DNA of 64,000 nucleotides, taken from NCBI RefSeq assembly GCF_021462225.1, contig NC_061795.1, forward strand, positions 48,413,880-48,477,879. The letters run 5' to 3'. This DNA comes from Girardinichthys multiradiatus. Lineage: Eukaryota > Chordata > Actinopteri > Cyprinodontiformes > Goodeidae. Numbering within the stretch: the first letter of the stretch is position 1; each line of letters starts with the position of its first letter. The notes under the pieces were generated by a model that was not told where the DNA came from, ran no database searches, and saw nothing but the letters and a program-made list of their open reading frames with translations. The translations under genes were made by a program, and so were the position numbers. This document shows, one piece after another, positions 23,043 through 38,000 of the stretch.

Positions 23043-26000
23043 CTGCAGAAAAAACAAGAAGGAAACTGTAGATAAGTGACTTTATGTAGAGTTCATAAGT
23101 TATAGTTGGAACCAGCTATTTACGTACACTGAAAAAAGACAACCTTTTTCTTACTGTCTGACTTTATATTAGACAAAACTGCCAGAAAAATTAAAGGGAA
23201 AAATGTTTTAAGATACTTTTTTAATCAGTTTCTTCTCTTAAGAATAATATGCCTTTAAACTATTTTGGAAAGTCCAAAGGGTGATGTCATGGCCTTGTAA
23301 GTTTCAAGTTCCGGGGTTCTGGAAGAAGATTGAAGAAAATCCACGCTGGTTGAAGACCAGTGTGAAGTTTCAACAGTTGGTGATGATTTGCAGAGCCATG
23401 CCACCTGCTGGTGCTGGTCCACTCTGTTCTGTCTGGTTCAAAGTCTTCATGCTTCCCTCTGCTGGCGAACGTTATGGAGATGCTGATTTCATTTTACAGC
23501 AGGGCTTGGTACCGGCCCACACTGCTAAAAGTACCAATACTTTAATCACCTTGGTAACAACAGCAAACTGGCCTGACCTGAATCACATAGAGAATCTATG
23601 GGCTGTTGTCAGGAGGAAGATGAGCGACACCAGAACCAACGATGCAGATAAGCTGAAGCTCTGGTAATAAAGCAACCTGGGCTTCCTGAACACCCCAGCA
23701 GAGCCACAGGCTGATCTCCTCCATTCTACGCTGCATTGATGCAGTAATTCATGCAGAAGGAGCCAGGCCAGCTACTGAGTGCAGATACTGTACATACTGA
23801 CACATGGGCATACTGTTCAGTGGACCCACATTTCTGGGAAATTTTTTTTTTTAACTTGGTCTGAATGTGATTTTCAAAATTAATGTGAAACTTAAGTTTG
23901 GGTTTATATCAGCTGTAAGCCAGAATAATTAAATAAACTGAAATATTCTATTCAGATATATCACTCTGAGGTAAATAAAAACAAATAAGTTTCTTTAAGG
24001 TGGAATTTCTGAAATAAACTGTTTGACGCTACTGAGCTGCACTTGAAGTCTTCTCTGTGTGTGATCTGTTAAATTTGTATTCTGTGGGTTTAGATGTCCT
24101 TGTGATCCATGGTAAAGGGATTCTGTTCCCCCTTCCATACTGCCTTCAAATGTGAGTTCTGGATTTTTTTGTGATGGAAAACAAAATATACAGCGTGCAA
24201 AAGTGTCAAGCCAATAAATCAAATTGAGATGCCACTGAATAGAAGTCTGCAGCCATTTGTTTGAAGTTTCCATTGCCCCTGATACTTCTACATCAAACAG
24301 AATCACAAGGCCGAACCTAAAACCATTATCTTGAAAAGTTTGGACGACAGGGAAACCCTAATTTGTTGGATAGATTTCTTTTTCTTCGTATGGTAGCCTG
24401 AGACAGTGACTGAATTTTCTTTAGTTTACCTCAAATTCTAACTTAAAAACTGATGAGGAAATAAAACAGAAGGCACCAAATAATGTAAAGATCTAGAAGG
24501 TGCCAGTCATTTTGCTTCTAGTTTGTAGTTTTGCAGATTAGGTGATTTCTTATCTGACTTCTTTAAGTACAAAAAGAAGCTTCGGAGCATTTCATATTGA
24601 ACATGGGTCAATTTGTAGAAATAAAGTAATAATCTTAGACCTTGTCCACACTTGACATCTAACGTGAGACACTGCAGAACAGTCACTGAGCAGATTTACC
24701 ATCAGGGCAGCTCAAGGTTCAAAAAAAAAAAAAAAAAAAAAAAACTGTATATAGCTATCTGGAATAGAGTAAAAATGGGAATTTTCCATGTATCTTAATG
24801 TCAATGAAAAAAGAAGCTTCCAAATAACAAGAATTTTACACTTTTATGATCCCTTTCCCCACATCTTCCTTTCATAATCTCTGTGCTATTTCAGCCATTC
24901 CAACATCAACACAATCACCTCTTTCAGGGAATGTCCACTAAAACTTCTACCATTTATAATTTTTATGGTTCTTAAAAGATTTACATTTTTAACATTTCTT
25001 CTGACAGAAATTGAGAATCCTTTCAAATCATTCATAAACACTGAGCTCTTTGGAGGCTATTTATAGCTGCTTACGTTTAGCTAGAAACATCATTTAAATT
25101 TTAAACAGGTTTTAACACATTTGTTTATTACCAAATAATTCATCTCTAATATGTTTAATTGTTTTTATAAAATCACAGTTTAAGTTTCAGGAAGTCTTTG
25201 ATCAAATACTTGTTTTTATTTCTGCATGGTGACACAGTAGCTAGCACTGCCTTGCAGCAAGAACACCCTGGGTTCCAGGGCAGGGTTCTTTCTGCATGGA
25301 GTTTACTTGTTCTCTCCATGCTTGCATGGATTCTCAATGCATGCTTCAGCATGCCCCCCTTAGGCCTGCATGCTTGGTTTGTCCTGCGTGTGTCAGCGTT
25401 TTCTTGTGATAGACTGGTCGTTGCAACCCGTGAAGTGTACCCTGCCTATTACCCAGTTTAATACTAGAGATACTAGATGTAAGTGGTCACTGCTAAACGT
25501 ATCTACTTGCATCTAAATCAGTCAGAAAGGATGGTAGTATCAGGTCTGAAAAGGTTATTATTTCCTGAGAGCCAACTAGTCCCAAAAGTTTTCAGAATGC
25601 CAGTCGATGCTAATGGGGTGTAAAAACAGAAAATCTTCAGATGCTAATGTATAATTAAATTAAATGAAATGTGGAATATAAACTTGATTACCTCCGTACT
25701 TCAACACATACTTTACGAATAAAACATAAACCCATGCATTGCGGTTAACTGAATGGGAACAAAATGGGAGGATGTATGGTCGAAATGGTATGACTTGGCA
25801 AAACGGCAAAAAGAACCAATAAAAACTGCTTGGGAGCATGTTGTTTATGCTTATAGCCTCAGTAAGACTTTAGTGCTGCTCCTACAAGCTTCTTCAGAAA
25901 TGAATCAAACACCTACAGTGGGGAAGTGAAAACTAAAGATTTTTATATTATTTTTGGATGAAGAGAAACATACAGGTTTCAGTCAAACTGAGTCTCGTCT

Positions 26001-29000
26001 AGTATAAATCATTCTCAAACGACATCCAAGTGCCTCTGACCATGTCATGCTACCAACCCTTGGAGCATTCAGTTTTTTTATGATTCTCTTTGTCATTTTG
26101 TCCACGTTGCTTTGTAATAAGTTAATCTGTGAGTTATATCTGCTTCCTACATTCCTACCTACATTGAACCAGAGAATAAAGTGGGTTTATGTTTAGCAAG
26201 AGGGTTCAAACTAAGGCTTCAACCTTCAACAAAATGGCTTTGATTTGTCAGCACTGATGCATTCATGCTGTTTGTCCTGGGAGTAAATGGACAGGCTGAA
26301 TGCATTAGAATGCATCGTTTAGCCTTGGCAGCGTAGAGTCTCTTCTATTCAACTTATACACATTAAAAGCAAATGCAAAACACCTGTCTGAATTCATATT
26401 GGATTAACTGAAATGGTGCTCAAGAAGAAGTTCCTTTGTTCCTGGAGAAGGACAGAGTTTATTTAAAAAAAGCTATCGACAAACCTCTCAACCCCACTAC
26501 TTTGTTTTTCGGTTTTGTGTGACTTCATGTTAAATCTGTTGTCAATGATACCTTAAGAGACTTGCTGTTTCAAAGAGGTTGGAGCAAAACATAATTTTTT
26601 AGAGATGAAATAGTCATTTAATGGTCCTGAAAGATCAAACGGATTTTATTTGTAGTCAAGGCAAGACTGCACACTCAGACTTTTAAGCTTCATCACTTTC
26701 TCTATGACCAGTAAATTAGTCAAGCCAAATTCAGCAAATATTTGTATTATAAGCAAATATCAAAAACTGTCCAAGCACATGTGCACTGGATACACCAACT
26801 GAAGGTTATTGCTGACAATACAACACACACTAATCGCTAAAATACACCACAGATTGTGTGGGATCACAATAGAAGTGCCTTACCTAATGGGTGGCATCAA
26901 TCAAATTAGTTAAAAATGCTTACAAACCTTCAAAGAGATCCTCTTAGCACTGGCTCTAAATTACAAACTTGTCATAGGCAGAGTATTCGTGTAAACAAAT
27001 AGGACTAATACAAATTTTTCCAGGCAGATGAACGGTGTAGCAGATCCTTTCCAATGCAGGTTTATAGGGAAATCTGAATGCAAACTTAATTTCAGAAAAG
27101 GCAGACAGGCTGTTTTGTCCTTGTAGCCAAATAGGTAAAGAAGAATAAAATCCAAATACTGCTGAGTTGAAATGTCTTATAGAGGAGACCAAAAATGTGC
27201 CTCGTCATTCTTAATACCATCATTTTACCTATACAATAACCTTTGACCTTTTCTGATGATGAACATACTATTCCTTTCTGCATTTAACCCTGTTTCTCTT
27301 CTTGACAAAGCAATGAAGTACTTTCTGTGTTTTCTGTGTGTCTTCTCTGTCTTCGCAAAACCCCAGTAGGTTGCAACAGAAACTGAGCCTGGGATGCCCA
27401 GGTTTCGTCCTGTTAAAAGGGAGTTTTTCTTTCCACTGTCACCACACGCATGTTCAAAAGGAAAGATTGCTGTAAAGTCAGTGGGCCAATGTAATTGGCT
27501 GCGTTTACTGATCACACAGTACGTGATAGAAAACATATTACCAGTTGCCATAAAAAGCAGATCTTGTTTTTTAAATAGCATCAAAGGTAATTTATTTTAA
27601 ATATGTCTATACAGGCCTGATGCCCACACATGCAGGCCAGACAGTGCTATATTTTATAATTTTTTCTGGCAGTTGTTAGCACTGTTGCCTTTTGAGTAGG
27701 AAGATCCTGGATTTGAAGTTTGCGTGATTCCCTGTGCATGCATGTGTGGGTTCTCTCAAGGTACTACTGCTTTCTCCCATAGTCTAAAAACATCTACCTT
27801 AGGTGCATGTAGGTGTAAGTGTCTGCATGCACAGTTGGTTCCCTCTGTGTAGCTCTATGATGTCCTGGCCTCCAGTCTTGGGTGCAATGTTCCCATTGAC
27901 CATTGAAGATAAGCACCAGCCCATTCTTGCCCCAAACCCTGCAAAAATTAAGTGGGTATAGTGCAATGCGTGGGACCTTTCTGGGTCGACTTTTCATGTT
28001 TTTTGAGGTCTCAGAGTGGAGTTTCTCCGCTGGTTTAATTGGTGAATCTAAACTTAACTGTAGGAATGTTACTCAATTTGATTGGAGGTGTGTGTGTGTG
28101 TGTGTGTGTGTGTGCAATTTTCCTATACCGGGTACATTTTATCAGAACAAAGGTTTAAGGATTCCTACCTTTAACAATTCACTTCAGCTTGCAGAGTTTC
28201 AACAACATGAACTCTTTTTTTATAATCGTAGAGTTTTTGTGTCAGTTTTTTAAGATTGTCTTCTGCGGGCTATGTTAGAAATTAGCCCACAAGGTATAAA
28301 CCTTAATCTCAACCTTAAAGTTCAAGCACACTCATCCCCTAAGGACATTAACTATGTGAATAATCTTAAATAAGTCAACAAAAAGCTTTCATGGCAAGAG
28401 AGCCTTGCTCTAAATGAACCATGGATTCAAGGATTAGGAGACTTTCCTTGAGCACAGTAAGAGACATATTAGGAAGAGAAGAGGAGATAAAGCAAAAGAG
28501 CCATTGAAAACAAGGTGCAAAACAGGGGAAGGATGCAGTAGTATTAAGAGAGATAAGAATGCAAATAGAACTAAACGTAGAAAGCACAGCAGGCTGCAAT
28601 GAGGCTATTCTACAGCATATGCCTTGAAGGCTGTAATAATGAAAAGAAAGGTGAGTTACTGTTAGAGCAGGTGGCAGAGATTAAATGGATTTCACAGAAA
28701 AGGTGCTGCACAGACAGATACTGTTGTCGAAGCTTTCTCAGAATAGACCTCACATGGACAGAGATGTGAATTTACAAAATGCATGCAGTGTGAACACTTT
28801 CGTTCAAGAAGGTGCAAAACAAAGAGACCATGAAAGTTACCTTTCTGTCAAGGTGCTGGAATGTATTGACAGACTACCATTTATAGGCAAATCCCGGCCA
28901 ATATCTTCCATGACAATGAAGCAGTCAGACCAAATGTATCCTTTTAATTTAAATTGTTAGGCAAAACTGTAATTATGCTACCAATTTATTTTCAATTTCT

Positions 29001-32000
29001 GCCTTAAATGTGTCACATTACAGCCTCAACATTCACAAGACTATGTAAGAAGTCTAAATAATTTATCATTCAGCAACGGACAAAAATATATTCAAAGCTG
29101 AAAACGCCAGAAAACTGATAATTTGGGAATCACAAACATGTTAGTCATCATCGTCTGCTTCTCAGGGGAAGGACAGAAGAAAGAGAAATATATGAATAAT
29201 ACAGATTGTCATACAGTGCTGTGAAGAATTTGACTTCAGACAGATTTCTTCTGTTGCTGCTTTAAGTCACACTTAAATGTATCATATAATAAAACAAATG
29301 TTAATATGAGACAAATATAGCCTGAGTAAAAACAATAAGCAGTTTTCAGATCATGATTTAATTTATTAGGGGAAAAAGCTTTGCAAAACCAATCTGGTGC
29401 TAAGTGAAAATATAATTGTTACCCTTGTTACAATTGTCATTAATTAACTGTGATAAACCACATTTATTGGAAAGCTTTACTAAATTTCACTAGCCTCAAC
29501 CAGGCCTGATTATTGCTCAACCTGTAGAACCTGTCTCACAACATGAAGTAGGCTAAAATATCTCAAGAAGCTGCAGATCATGCCCTGATCTAAAGAAATT
29601 GAACATGAGAAACAAAATCATTGACATCTATCAGTCTAGAAATGGTTAGCAAAAAACATTTCTAGCACTCTGGGACTCCAGAGAACCAGAGTGAGAACCA
29701 TCATCCACATATGGAGAAAACATGGAAGAGTCGAGAACCTTAGCCAGCTACCAAAATTACTCCAAGAGCTCATCGACGACTCATCCAGGAGGTCACAAAA
29801 CAACTCATAACAATATCTAAAGCTCTCCAGGCCTCACTGTCTCAGTTACGGTCAGAGTTCACGATACAGCAATAATAAAGACAGACTGGGCAAAGATGCC
29901 TCCATAGGAGCGTTCCAAGGCCTGAACCACTGCTGACCCAATAGAACACAAAGGCCCGTCTCACATTTACCAAAAAATATCTTGATGATCCTCAAGACTT
30001 CTGTGGACTGACGAGACAATATGGGCCTTTTTGGAAGCCGTCCTTCCCGTTACATCTTGTATAAAAAAAAGACCATCAGGTCAAACATGGTGGTAGTTAA
30101 ACGGTCTGGGGTTACTTTTACAACGAATCCCTGCAATTCACAACAGACCATTGTAACATTGGGTGCTGATTGTTAAGCGAAACAACATCTGTGTTACTAT
30201 TTGAAGTTACTGTATGTTGGTTTAGCATGCCGGCTGTATAAATCCATCAGTCTGATCTGAGAGTAAACAATTGAGTTTTGCATCAGATTGTCAGTTGTGC
30301 AGCGGTATCAAAGATGTTGTCCTGGTCTGATAGCTATTAGCTGGTGGATTAATGATCAGCAGGCATCTGACTAGCATGTTAGTATGTTAGTTTCCACCAC
30401 TCTGAGGATGTGTTTACTTTTTAAACAGGCTCAAGAACTAAAGTGAGGGGTTTAGGGTGACCTAGTTGCAAAGAATGACCAATTCTGCAAAGAAGAGTGG
30501 ATCAAAATTCCTCCACTTGACGTCAAAAACTCCTTGCCAGTTATTGCAACCATTGATAGCAGTTACTACTGTCCAGGGAGGAACAACCAGTTAAAAGGTT
30601 TGGGGGCAATTCATTTTTCACATTTTTGCATAGAGTCAGGTTGATTTGAATAGCGTTTTTCCCTTAATAAATGAAATCATCATTTAAAAACATGTTTTTT
30701 TATTTACTAAGTTTATCCTTTTTACAATGTTACAATTTGCTTGATTATGTGATAGATATAAAAGATGCAAAAAAGCACCAAAAAAATAAAATAAACTATA
30801 CAAACATGAAAAGGTATGTTTTTATAGTTTATTTAAAAAAGTATAAAAATACCTTTTTATATCACTGTGTGTTGCCCACTGAACCCAGAGGAAAAATAAT
30901 GAATCACAAGCAAAATTGTAGCAAAAGTCAGTTTTGTCAACAAGTAATTACTGGGGGTCAAACCGCATGCAGTCATGGAAATGAGATCATGTTAACGCAC
31001 TAAATAACTTTTTGGTTTAATTGGTCCATAAACGGGGCCATTAACTCACTTATATTAACTACTGAACTCATTAAGTTGCCATTTTATTGGTCTTTCTCAC
31101 ATCACTAAAGCAGAAGAATAGGATAGTGGGTTATTGAGGAATAGTTACTGCTATTTGTGTTTAACAGAAGAGCTTGGATAGTTAGTCCAAGGTAATTTTA
31201 TTCATTTCTTCGTTCATGTACAACTTTTTGTTTCTTTGCTCTAAATTGCAGGAAATAAAATCAAGGGCAGAAACTGTCTGGTTAAACTTTGTTCAATCTC
31301 CTTGTAATTTTATTGGTATTTCATTTTTGTTTGAGTAGAAATTTTCTGCTATAAATAAATTAATAAATAAATGTTTTTGGTATAATAATAAAAGCATTAT
31401 TGTGCAAACCACTGTTAAACAAACAATGCCAAGTAGCATTGATGCTGACATAAGTCATGCATTGAAATTTTGTCCCATCAGTAATAAACCAATGACTTTT
31501 GTAACCATGACACCAGGATGCTCATAAATGTCCAGAGCCTCAACAAGCTTGTATCCATCAACGCCTGGAGACATCTGGAGACAGGAGTGGAAGAGTTTTC
31601 CTGAAACATCTTGCTGTCTCTCGTGTATCGGGCACATCAATCATCAGAAGAGTTGATTTGCACAAGTCGATAGAGTCATGCAAGACTAAATCCTGATTAG
31701 AGTTGTCTTCGCTTAGAGGAGACTCAATTACTGAGTCACCCGCAGATTTTTAGAGGTGATGCCCAGCATGATGTTTATAAAGCCCTTCTTATTTAAAACA
31801 AATACAGAAGGGGGGAGGGAGCTGTTGTTCTGTGATTTAAAGTGGTATCTGTGTGTAAGCATCTTGGTATTACTTGTAGATCTCAACACGTCAGGAGGAG
31901 AAGAAGAAGCTCAATAAGTGTTTAAGTTTAAGGGCAAGGCCATTTAAAGATTTAAAGGAGAGCTGTAGGATTTTAAAATCGATACAAAAACTAACGGGGC

Positions 32001-35000
32001 TGGCGAAGGGAGACAAGCGATAGCGTGATGGGATCATGTCTTCGTCGCAGTAATAAGTGAAGCAGCAGCTAAACGTTTTATACAGTATATATATCAGTAA
32101 CTAAATGACAAGCTTTGATATTATATGAAGCATGATGAGGAGCATTAAAAATGAAATTAGCATCAAAACTGGAAGATTTTTAATGTTATGACACATCAAC
32201 ATAGTAAATACTGTTTGAGCTCTTAATGAGTTCAGAGGGACTGGAAAAATGAATTTGGAGATCTATGAGCATATTAGACTAGGAGCTGAGGAATCTCTTC
32301 ATTCTGCAGACTGCAGGACGTTATTAGCCACCTTTGCAGATGCTTTATCGTTAATCTGAAGCGCTCTATAAGAAACTGGAAGCAGCTTAAACTACTGACA
32401 TCACTCTTATTACCCATATATTAACCCATTTCTCATAGGTTCTTCTAAAATATATCTTGTCAATTATTCAGAAACAAGGTGCCTACATTTGGTTTGGTTA
32501 GAGGTATTTGAACATCAGCATATTTAAAACGATCTGTAAAAAGGACAGGAAATTGCATGGAAATTGTCCCATAAAATAAGCTAGTGCTGAATATTTCAAC
32601 GTCAGAGGCTCATGGTGGATGATTTCCAGGATGTGGAAAGACTACATCATGGTGGCAATGAGGCGCTCTAATTACGAAGGGTTGGAAACTGGGCCAATAA
32701 GGCAGAATTAACATGGTAACTACAAAGATTGCAAGACTCAAGCTTTTGTAATGAATAAAATTTTTCTTTTGGCAGATTAACACAAGGAAAAGAAAGATAG
32801 GAGGGGCTGTTGTGGGCCTTTTCATTTCTTGATACATATTTGGTTTTATTTTACAACAATCTTTCTAAAACACTCCAGTGCTCATCCTACTCTGATTTAG
32901 ACACATTTAATCTCCACAAAGACAGTTCCCAGATAAATGTTTGCAGCTCTCTGCAGCCACTGTTCATCATCATGCTAGAAAACAAGCTAAAGGCCATGGA
33001 AATTCTATTTTAGAGTGTGAAAATGGGATGGATATAGGGCAGTTCTTATGACTAGAAGAGAAATGCTACCATCTGAGGAATATCTATCAGTCTCCCTACT
33101 GACGCTTTAATCTGTGACTCTACTTCTCTGTATTCAGTATCTTGGCTCTTCAGTTGTCTAATAGCTCTTTCTTACCTGACTGCAGCCTCCTTGGCTCAAA
33201 GCCACGTGGTTTTGAATCTTCCAGAAAGGAATAGAGAACAGAGCTGCAATATTTCAAGATGTGTGGGAGCCCAGAACGCCCACCGAGCCAAAGCTTCATA
33301 GCTTTCTCAATCGAACAAGGTGGCACAGAGGCCACTGAATGTACACTCTCTTTTCTCTTTTTTTAACAAGTTGCCAGACAGATGCAAAAAGATAAAAGAA
33401 ACCTAGGAGGGAGAATGAAATAATGTTTTGTTACTCCCACCTGGACTACCAGGATGACCATGCCTATGGTTCCCAGCAGATGCTTGTTTTCATCCAGCCA
33501 TTCCTCCACTTTCTCAAAGCAGCCCTGCAACGCAAAAGACAAATAGGTAAAAATTTGCATTTTCACTGTGGGAGTTGAATCACGTCAGCGGTTTTTAGGC
33601 ATCAGCTGCTCAGTCACCTGAAAAAAGTCAACCATCCAATTGAATAAAAAGGGCATTTCATTCTTTCCGATGGAAAAATTTTAGATGAGGTGTCAAAACA
33701 AGTAAGTTTACCCATAACTTCAAGTTTATATAGGTACAGTGCCTTGCGAAAGTACTCATCCCCCCTTGAACTGGTCAACCTATTGCCACATTTCAGGCTT
33801 CAAACATAAAGATATAAAATTCAAATTTTTTGTAAAGAATCAACAAGTGGGACACAATCGTGAAGTGGAATGAAATTCATTGGATGTGTCAAACTTACAG
33901 CTGCCAGTCTCTTGGGGTTTGTCTCTATCAGTTTTCACATCGAGAGACTGAAATTCTTGCCCATTCTTCCTTGCAAAACAGCTGGAGCTCAGTGAGGTTG
34001 GATGGAGAGCGTTCGTGAACAGCAGTCTTCAGTTCTTTCCACAGATTCTCGATTGGATTCAGGTCTGGACTTTGACTTGGCCATTCCAACACCTGGATAC
34101 ATTTATTTGTGAACCATTCCATTGTAGATTTGGCTTTATGTTTTGGATCATTGTCTTGTTGGAAGATAAATCTCCGTCAGTCTCAGGTCTCTTGCAGACT
34201 CCAACAGGTTTTCTTCCAGAATGGTCCTGTATTTGGCCCCATCCATCTTCACATCAATTTTGACCATCTTCTCTGTCCCTGGTGATGAAAAGCAGGCCCA
34301 AACCATGATGCTGCCACCACCATGTTTGACAGTGGGGATGGTGTGTTCAGGGTGATAAACTGTGTTGCTTTTATGCCAAACATATCGTTTTGCATTGTGG
34401 CCAAACACTTCGATTTTGGTTTCATCTGACCAGAGCACCTTCTTCCACATGTTTGATGTGTCTCCCAGGTGGCTTGTGGCAAACTTTAAATGATACTTTT
34501 TATGGATATCTTTGAGAAATGGCTTTCTTCTTGCCACTCTTCCATAAAGGCCAGATTTGTGCAGTGTACGACTGATTGTTGTCTAATGGACAGACTCTCC
34601 CACCTCAGCTGTAGATCTCTGCAGTTCATCCAGAGTGATCATGGACCTCTTTCCTGCATCTCTGATCAGTCTTCTCCTTGTTCGAGATGAAGGTTTAGAG
34701 GGACGGCCGGGTCTTGGTAGATTTGCAGTGGTCTGATACTCCTTCCATTTCAATATGATTGCTTGCACAGTGCTCCTTGGGATGTTTAAAGCTTGGGAAA
34801 TCTTTTTGTATCCAAATCCGGCTTTAAACTTCTCCACAACAGTATCTCGGACCTGCCTGGTGTGTTGCTTGGTCTTCATGATGCTCTCTGCGCTTTGAAC
34901 AGAACCCTGAGACTATCACAGAGCAGGTGCATTTATACGGAGACTTGATTACACACAGGTGGATTCTATTTATCATCATCAGTCATTTGGGACAACATTG

Positions 35001-38000
35001 GATCATTCAGAGATCCTCACTGAACTTCTGGAGTGAGTTTGCTGCACTGAAAGTAAAAGGGCCGAATAATATTACACACCCCACTTTTCAGTTTTTTATT
35101 TGTTAAAAAAGTTTGACACATCCAATAAATTTCAATCCACTTCACGATTGTGTCCCACTTGTTGTTGATTCTTCACAAAAAATTTTAATTTTATATCTTT
35201 ATGTTTGAAGCCTGAAATGTGGCAAAAGGTTGAAAAGTTCAAGGGGGCCGAGTACTTTCGCAAGGCGCTGTAGGACTGTGGGATACATCAGAGCAGACAT
35301 AAGGCACATAAGACATTTCATCCTATTGTAGCCTCATTCAGAAGTCCCTCACTGGTGAGGTGAGGGATTTAACATTGGTTTCAGTGGTAAAGAGGTGCTC
35401 CTTCTTAAGTGGGGATTGTGAAGCATCACATAAGGAAGTATCAGGAAGTTGGTTCCTCTGGGCAGGATTACACACAAGCTTTTAGGGATGAGCTTTCCCA
35501 CAGGACTGCCGATTCTCATTTTGGCAATTACATTACAGCTTTTAATCCTTTACTCTGGACCTGCTAACAAACCACATGCCAGACCAAATAGGAAATTAGA
35601 GTTGTAATGGGTTGAGGACAATGTGTTGCAACAGCAGTTGCAAAACAGGAAAGGTCTATAATGATCAGAATTCTGCAGTAAAAGTAAAATGTTACAACAG
35701 GTTTGAAGGAACACAATCTGCAATGCAACCAGTTAGCTGGTGGGCCAAATGTGCAATAGATGTTGGATTTTATGTTGCATGTGTATCAGGTTGCATGACA
35801 ATGATTTAAAATGAGATAAAGAGCTTAGTAAGCTCAATGTGCCACATCAAAACACCTCAAATGCTTTCCAAATTTGTTTGGCGGTTGCTCTCTGCAATAG
35901 TTTCCCATCCTTCTGTGGTCATTTTCTGTCTAGATGCAGTTATTTTTATGTATTTACACTATTTTGCAGTTTTCTGTCAGTAAGATGTTTCCTCCTTTTG
36001 CATCTGTTTGTGTCTCCTGTGTGCATCTTTGTTCTCTTGAGAACAATGTGACAAGAAATGCTCTTACTGGCGTACATCTCATAAATTTAAATATCATCAG
36101 AATGTTAATCTATTTTAGTAATTTAACTGAAAAGGTGAAACTCATAAATTGTGCAGAATGATTAGACACAGAGTGATGTATTAAGTATTTGTGTGCCCCT
36201 AATTTTGTGAAATCCCAAAACGCAGTTTCTAAGAAAATTTAAATGTTATTTAAGACCAAAGAAATTATGTTCTGTTATGGTCTCCACAATAATGGGGATG
36301 ACTGTTGACTTGAGAGCAGCCACTGACACCCTTCACAAGGAGAATGAGCCACAAAGGGACATTGCTGACTGTTCACCGAGGTCTGGATCCAAGCATATTA
36401 ATAACGGTAAGTTCAGTGGAGGGAGAAAAGTGGTGTAACAAAGGTCCGTAAGTATCAGTAACAAGCACAGTCCTGAGAGTGTAATGGAACAAAGCAAATC
36501 AGTCAGAGCTTCAAGACCCACCGAACACAGACGACTATAACTATTTAGAAACGTCTCATCAGGGCTGAAAAACAGAAATACTGCTCAGTGGTCCAAATGT
36601 GACGAGAAGTTACCACTTTAAATCTTCCTGTCCGTAAAATCAAGATCAAAGAGCGTAGAGGAAGAGTGGAGAGGGACAGAATCCAAGCTGCTGAGGTCCA
36701 GTGTGGAGTTTCCACGGTCAGTGATGATTTGCGGAGCCACGTCATTGGCTGGTTCTGGTCCACTGGGTTTTATCAGATCCTAAGTCAGGGCAGCTGTCTC
36801 CCAGGTCATTTTAGGGTACTTCATGCTTCCTTCTGCTTTATGGAGATGCTGATTTTATTTTCCACCAGGACATGGTACAGGCCCACATCGCCAAAAGTAC
36901 CAATACCTATGGGCTGTTGTGAGGAGGAAGATGAGAGACACTGGAACCAATGAGGTCGATGACATAAAGGTCACTTGCAAAGGAACTCCTTAGCAGAACC
37001 ACAGACTGATCCCCTCCATGCCACACTGCAATGATGCAGTAATTCAGGCAAAAGGAGCCCAGTCCAGGTATTGAGTGTGTTGAACCGTCCATTTTCGGTC
37101 AGGAAAACGACTGTGCATTAAAGCTCTGACGTCATCAGAACTTATAAGAAGCGGAGGAAACAAACTTTTATCTGCCATTTCCAGTTGTAGCTTATGAGAA
37201 TACGTTCAGAGGCAAATCTCTGGAGAAATAGAAGGGTGGGTTTACTTTTCCTCCACACTAGTACTTGCCAAAAGAGCTTGAAATCTGGAAATCCGTCTAA
37301 TACAAGAAGATCAGAAGATCCAAATCCAGACTGAACATCGTCAGACACGACCCAGGCGCAGGTGAAACCCACAGAGAGTTTGTTTCCAAGGAGACAAGCT
37401 TCCCTCATTGTTTTTCAGTCGACTGCAACGGTTCCTCATATTTACTCCATTTTGGACAGAGGAGAAGTTTACCGTTTTTGAGTTGATCAGGTACGTGTGA
37501 CACTCTGGTTTCCCCCCCTGTTTTTCTTCAGACCTATGACCCATCCTCTAGCTGGTGAAGAGAAGACATCGACGTCAAAGTAATTTTGTTCTTTTCGTAT
37601 TAAATCAGATAGGTGTATTTAAAGGTCTGGGCAGGGTGAGGCATAGTTAAGATGAATTAGGATTTCCATTAGTTAATCCAAGGTATTAACTTGTTGCATA
37701 CAATATTGATTGAACGTGTTTATGCTGAACTGTTATGAGTTACTGTCTGACTACTGGGTTGCGCTCAAGTTTGGATGCATTTGTCCGGAAGTTAAAGCTG
37801 AACTTTGGAAGTATTCATTCAAAAGTCTTGTGGCCGGCCACTCCATTGTTTGTTCCATCATTTTATTACCCTTGGGGTTTTTCCACTGAGTTCTCGCCTC
37901 AGAGTTTTACAACCCTTCGTTCGAGATTTGGGGCTATCAGCTGCTAGTGGCTAAGGGGCCGGCTGCTGGATGCTCTGCATTCGGGGCGTGACCCTACTGT

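Noticed and set aside
22829..23071. A forward open frame across the last tspan9 exon
   Set aside because: It is the antisense of the real tspan9 coding exon, which has a proper acceptor, stop and family match on the minus strand.
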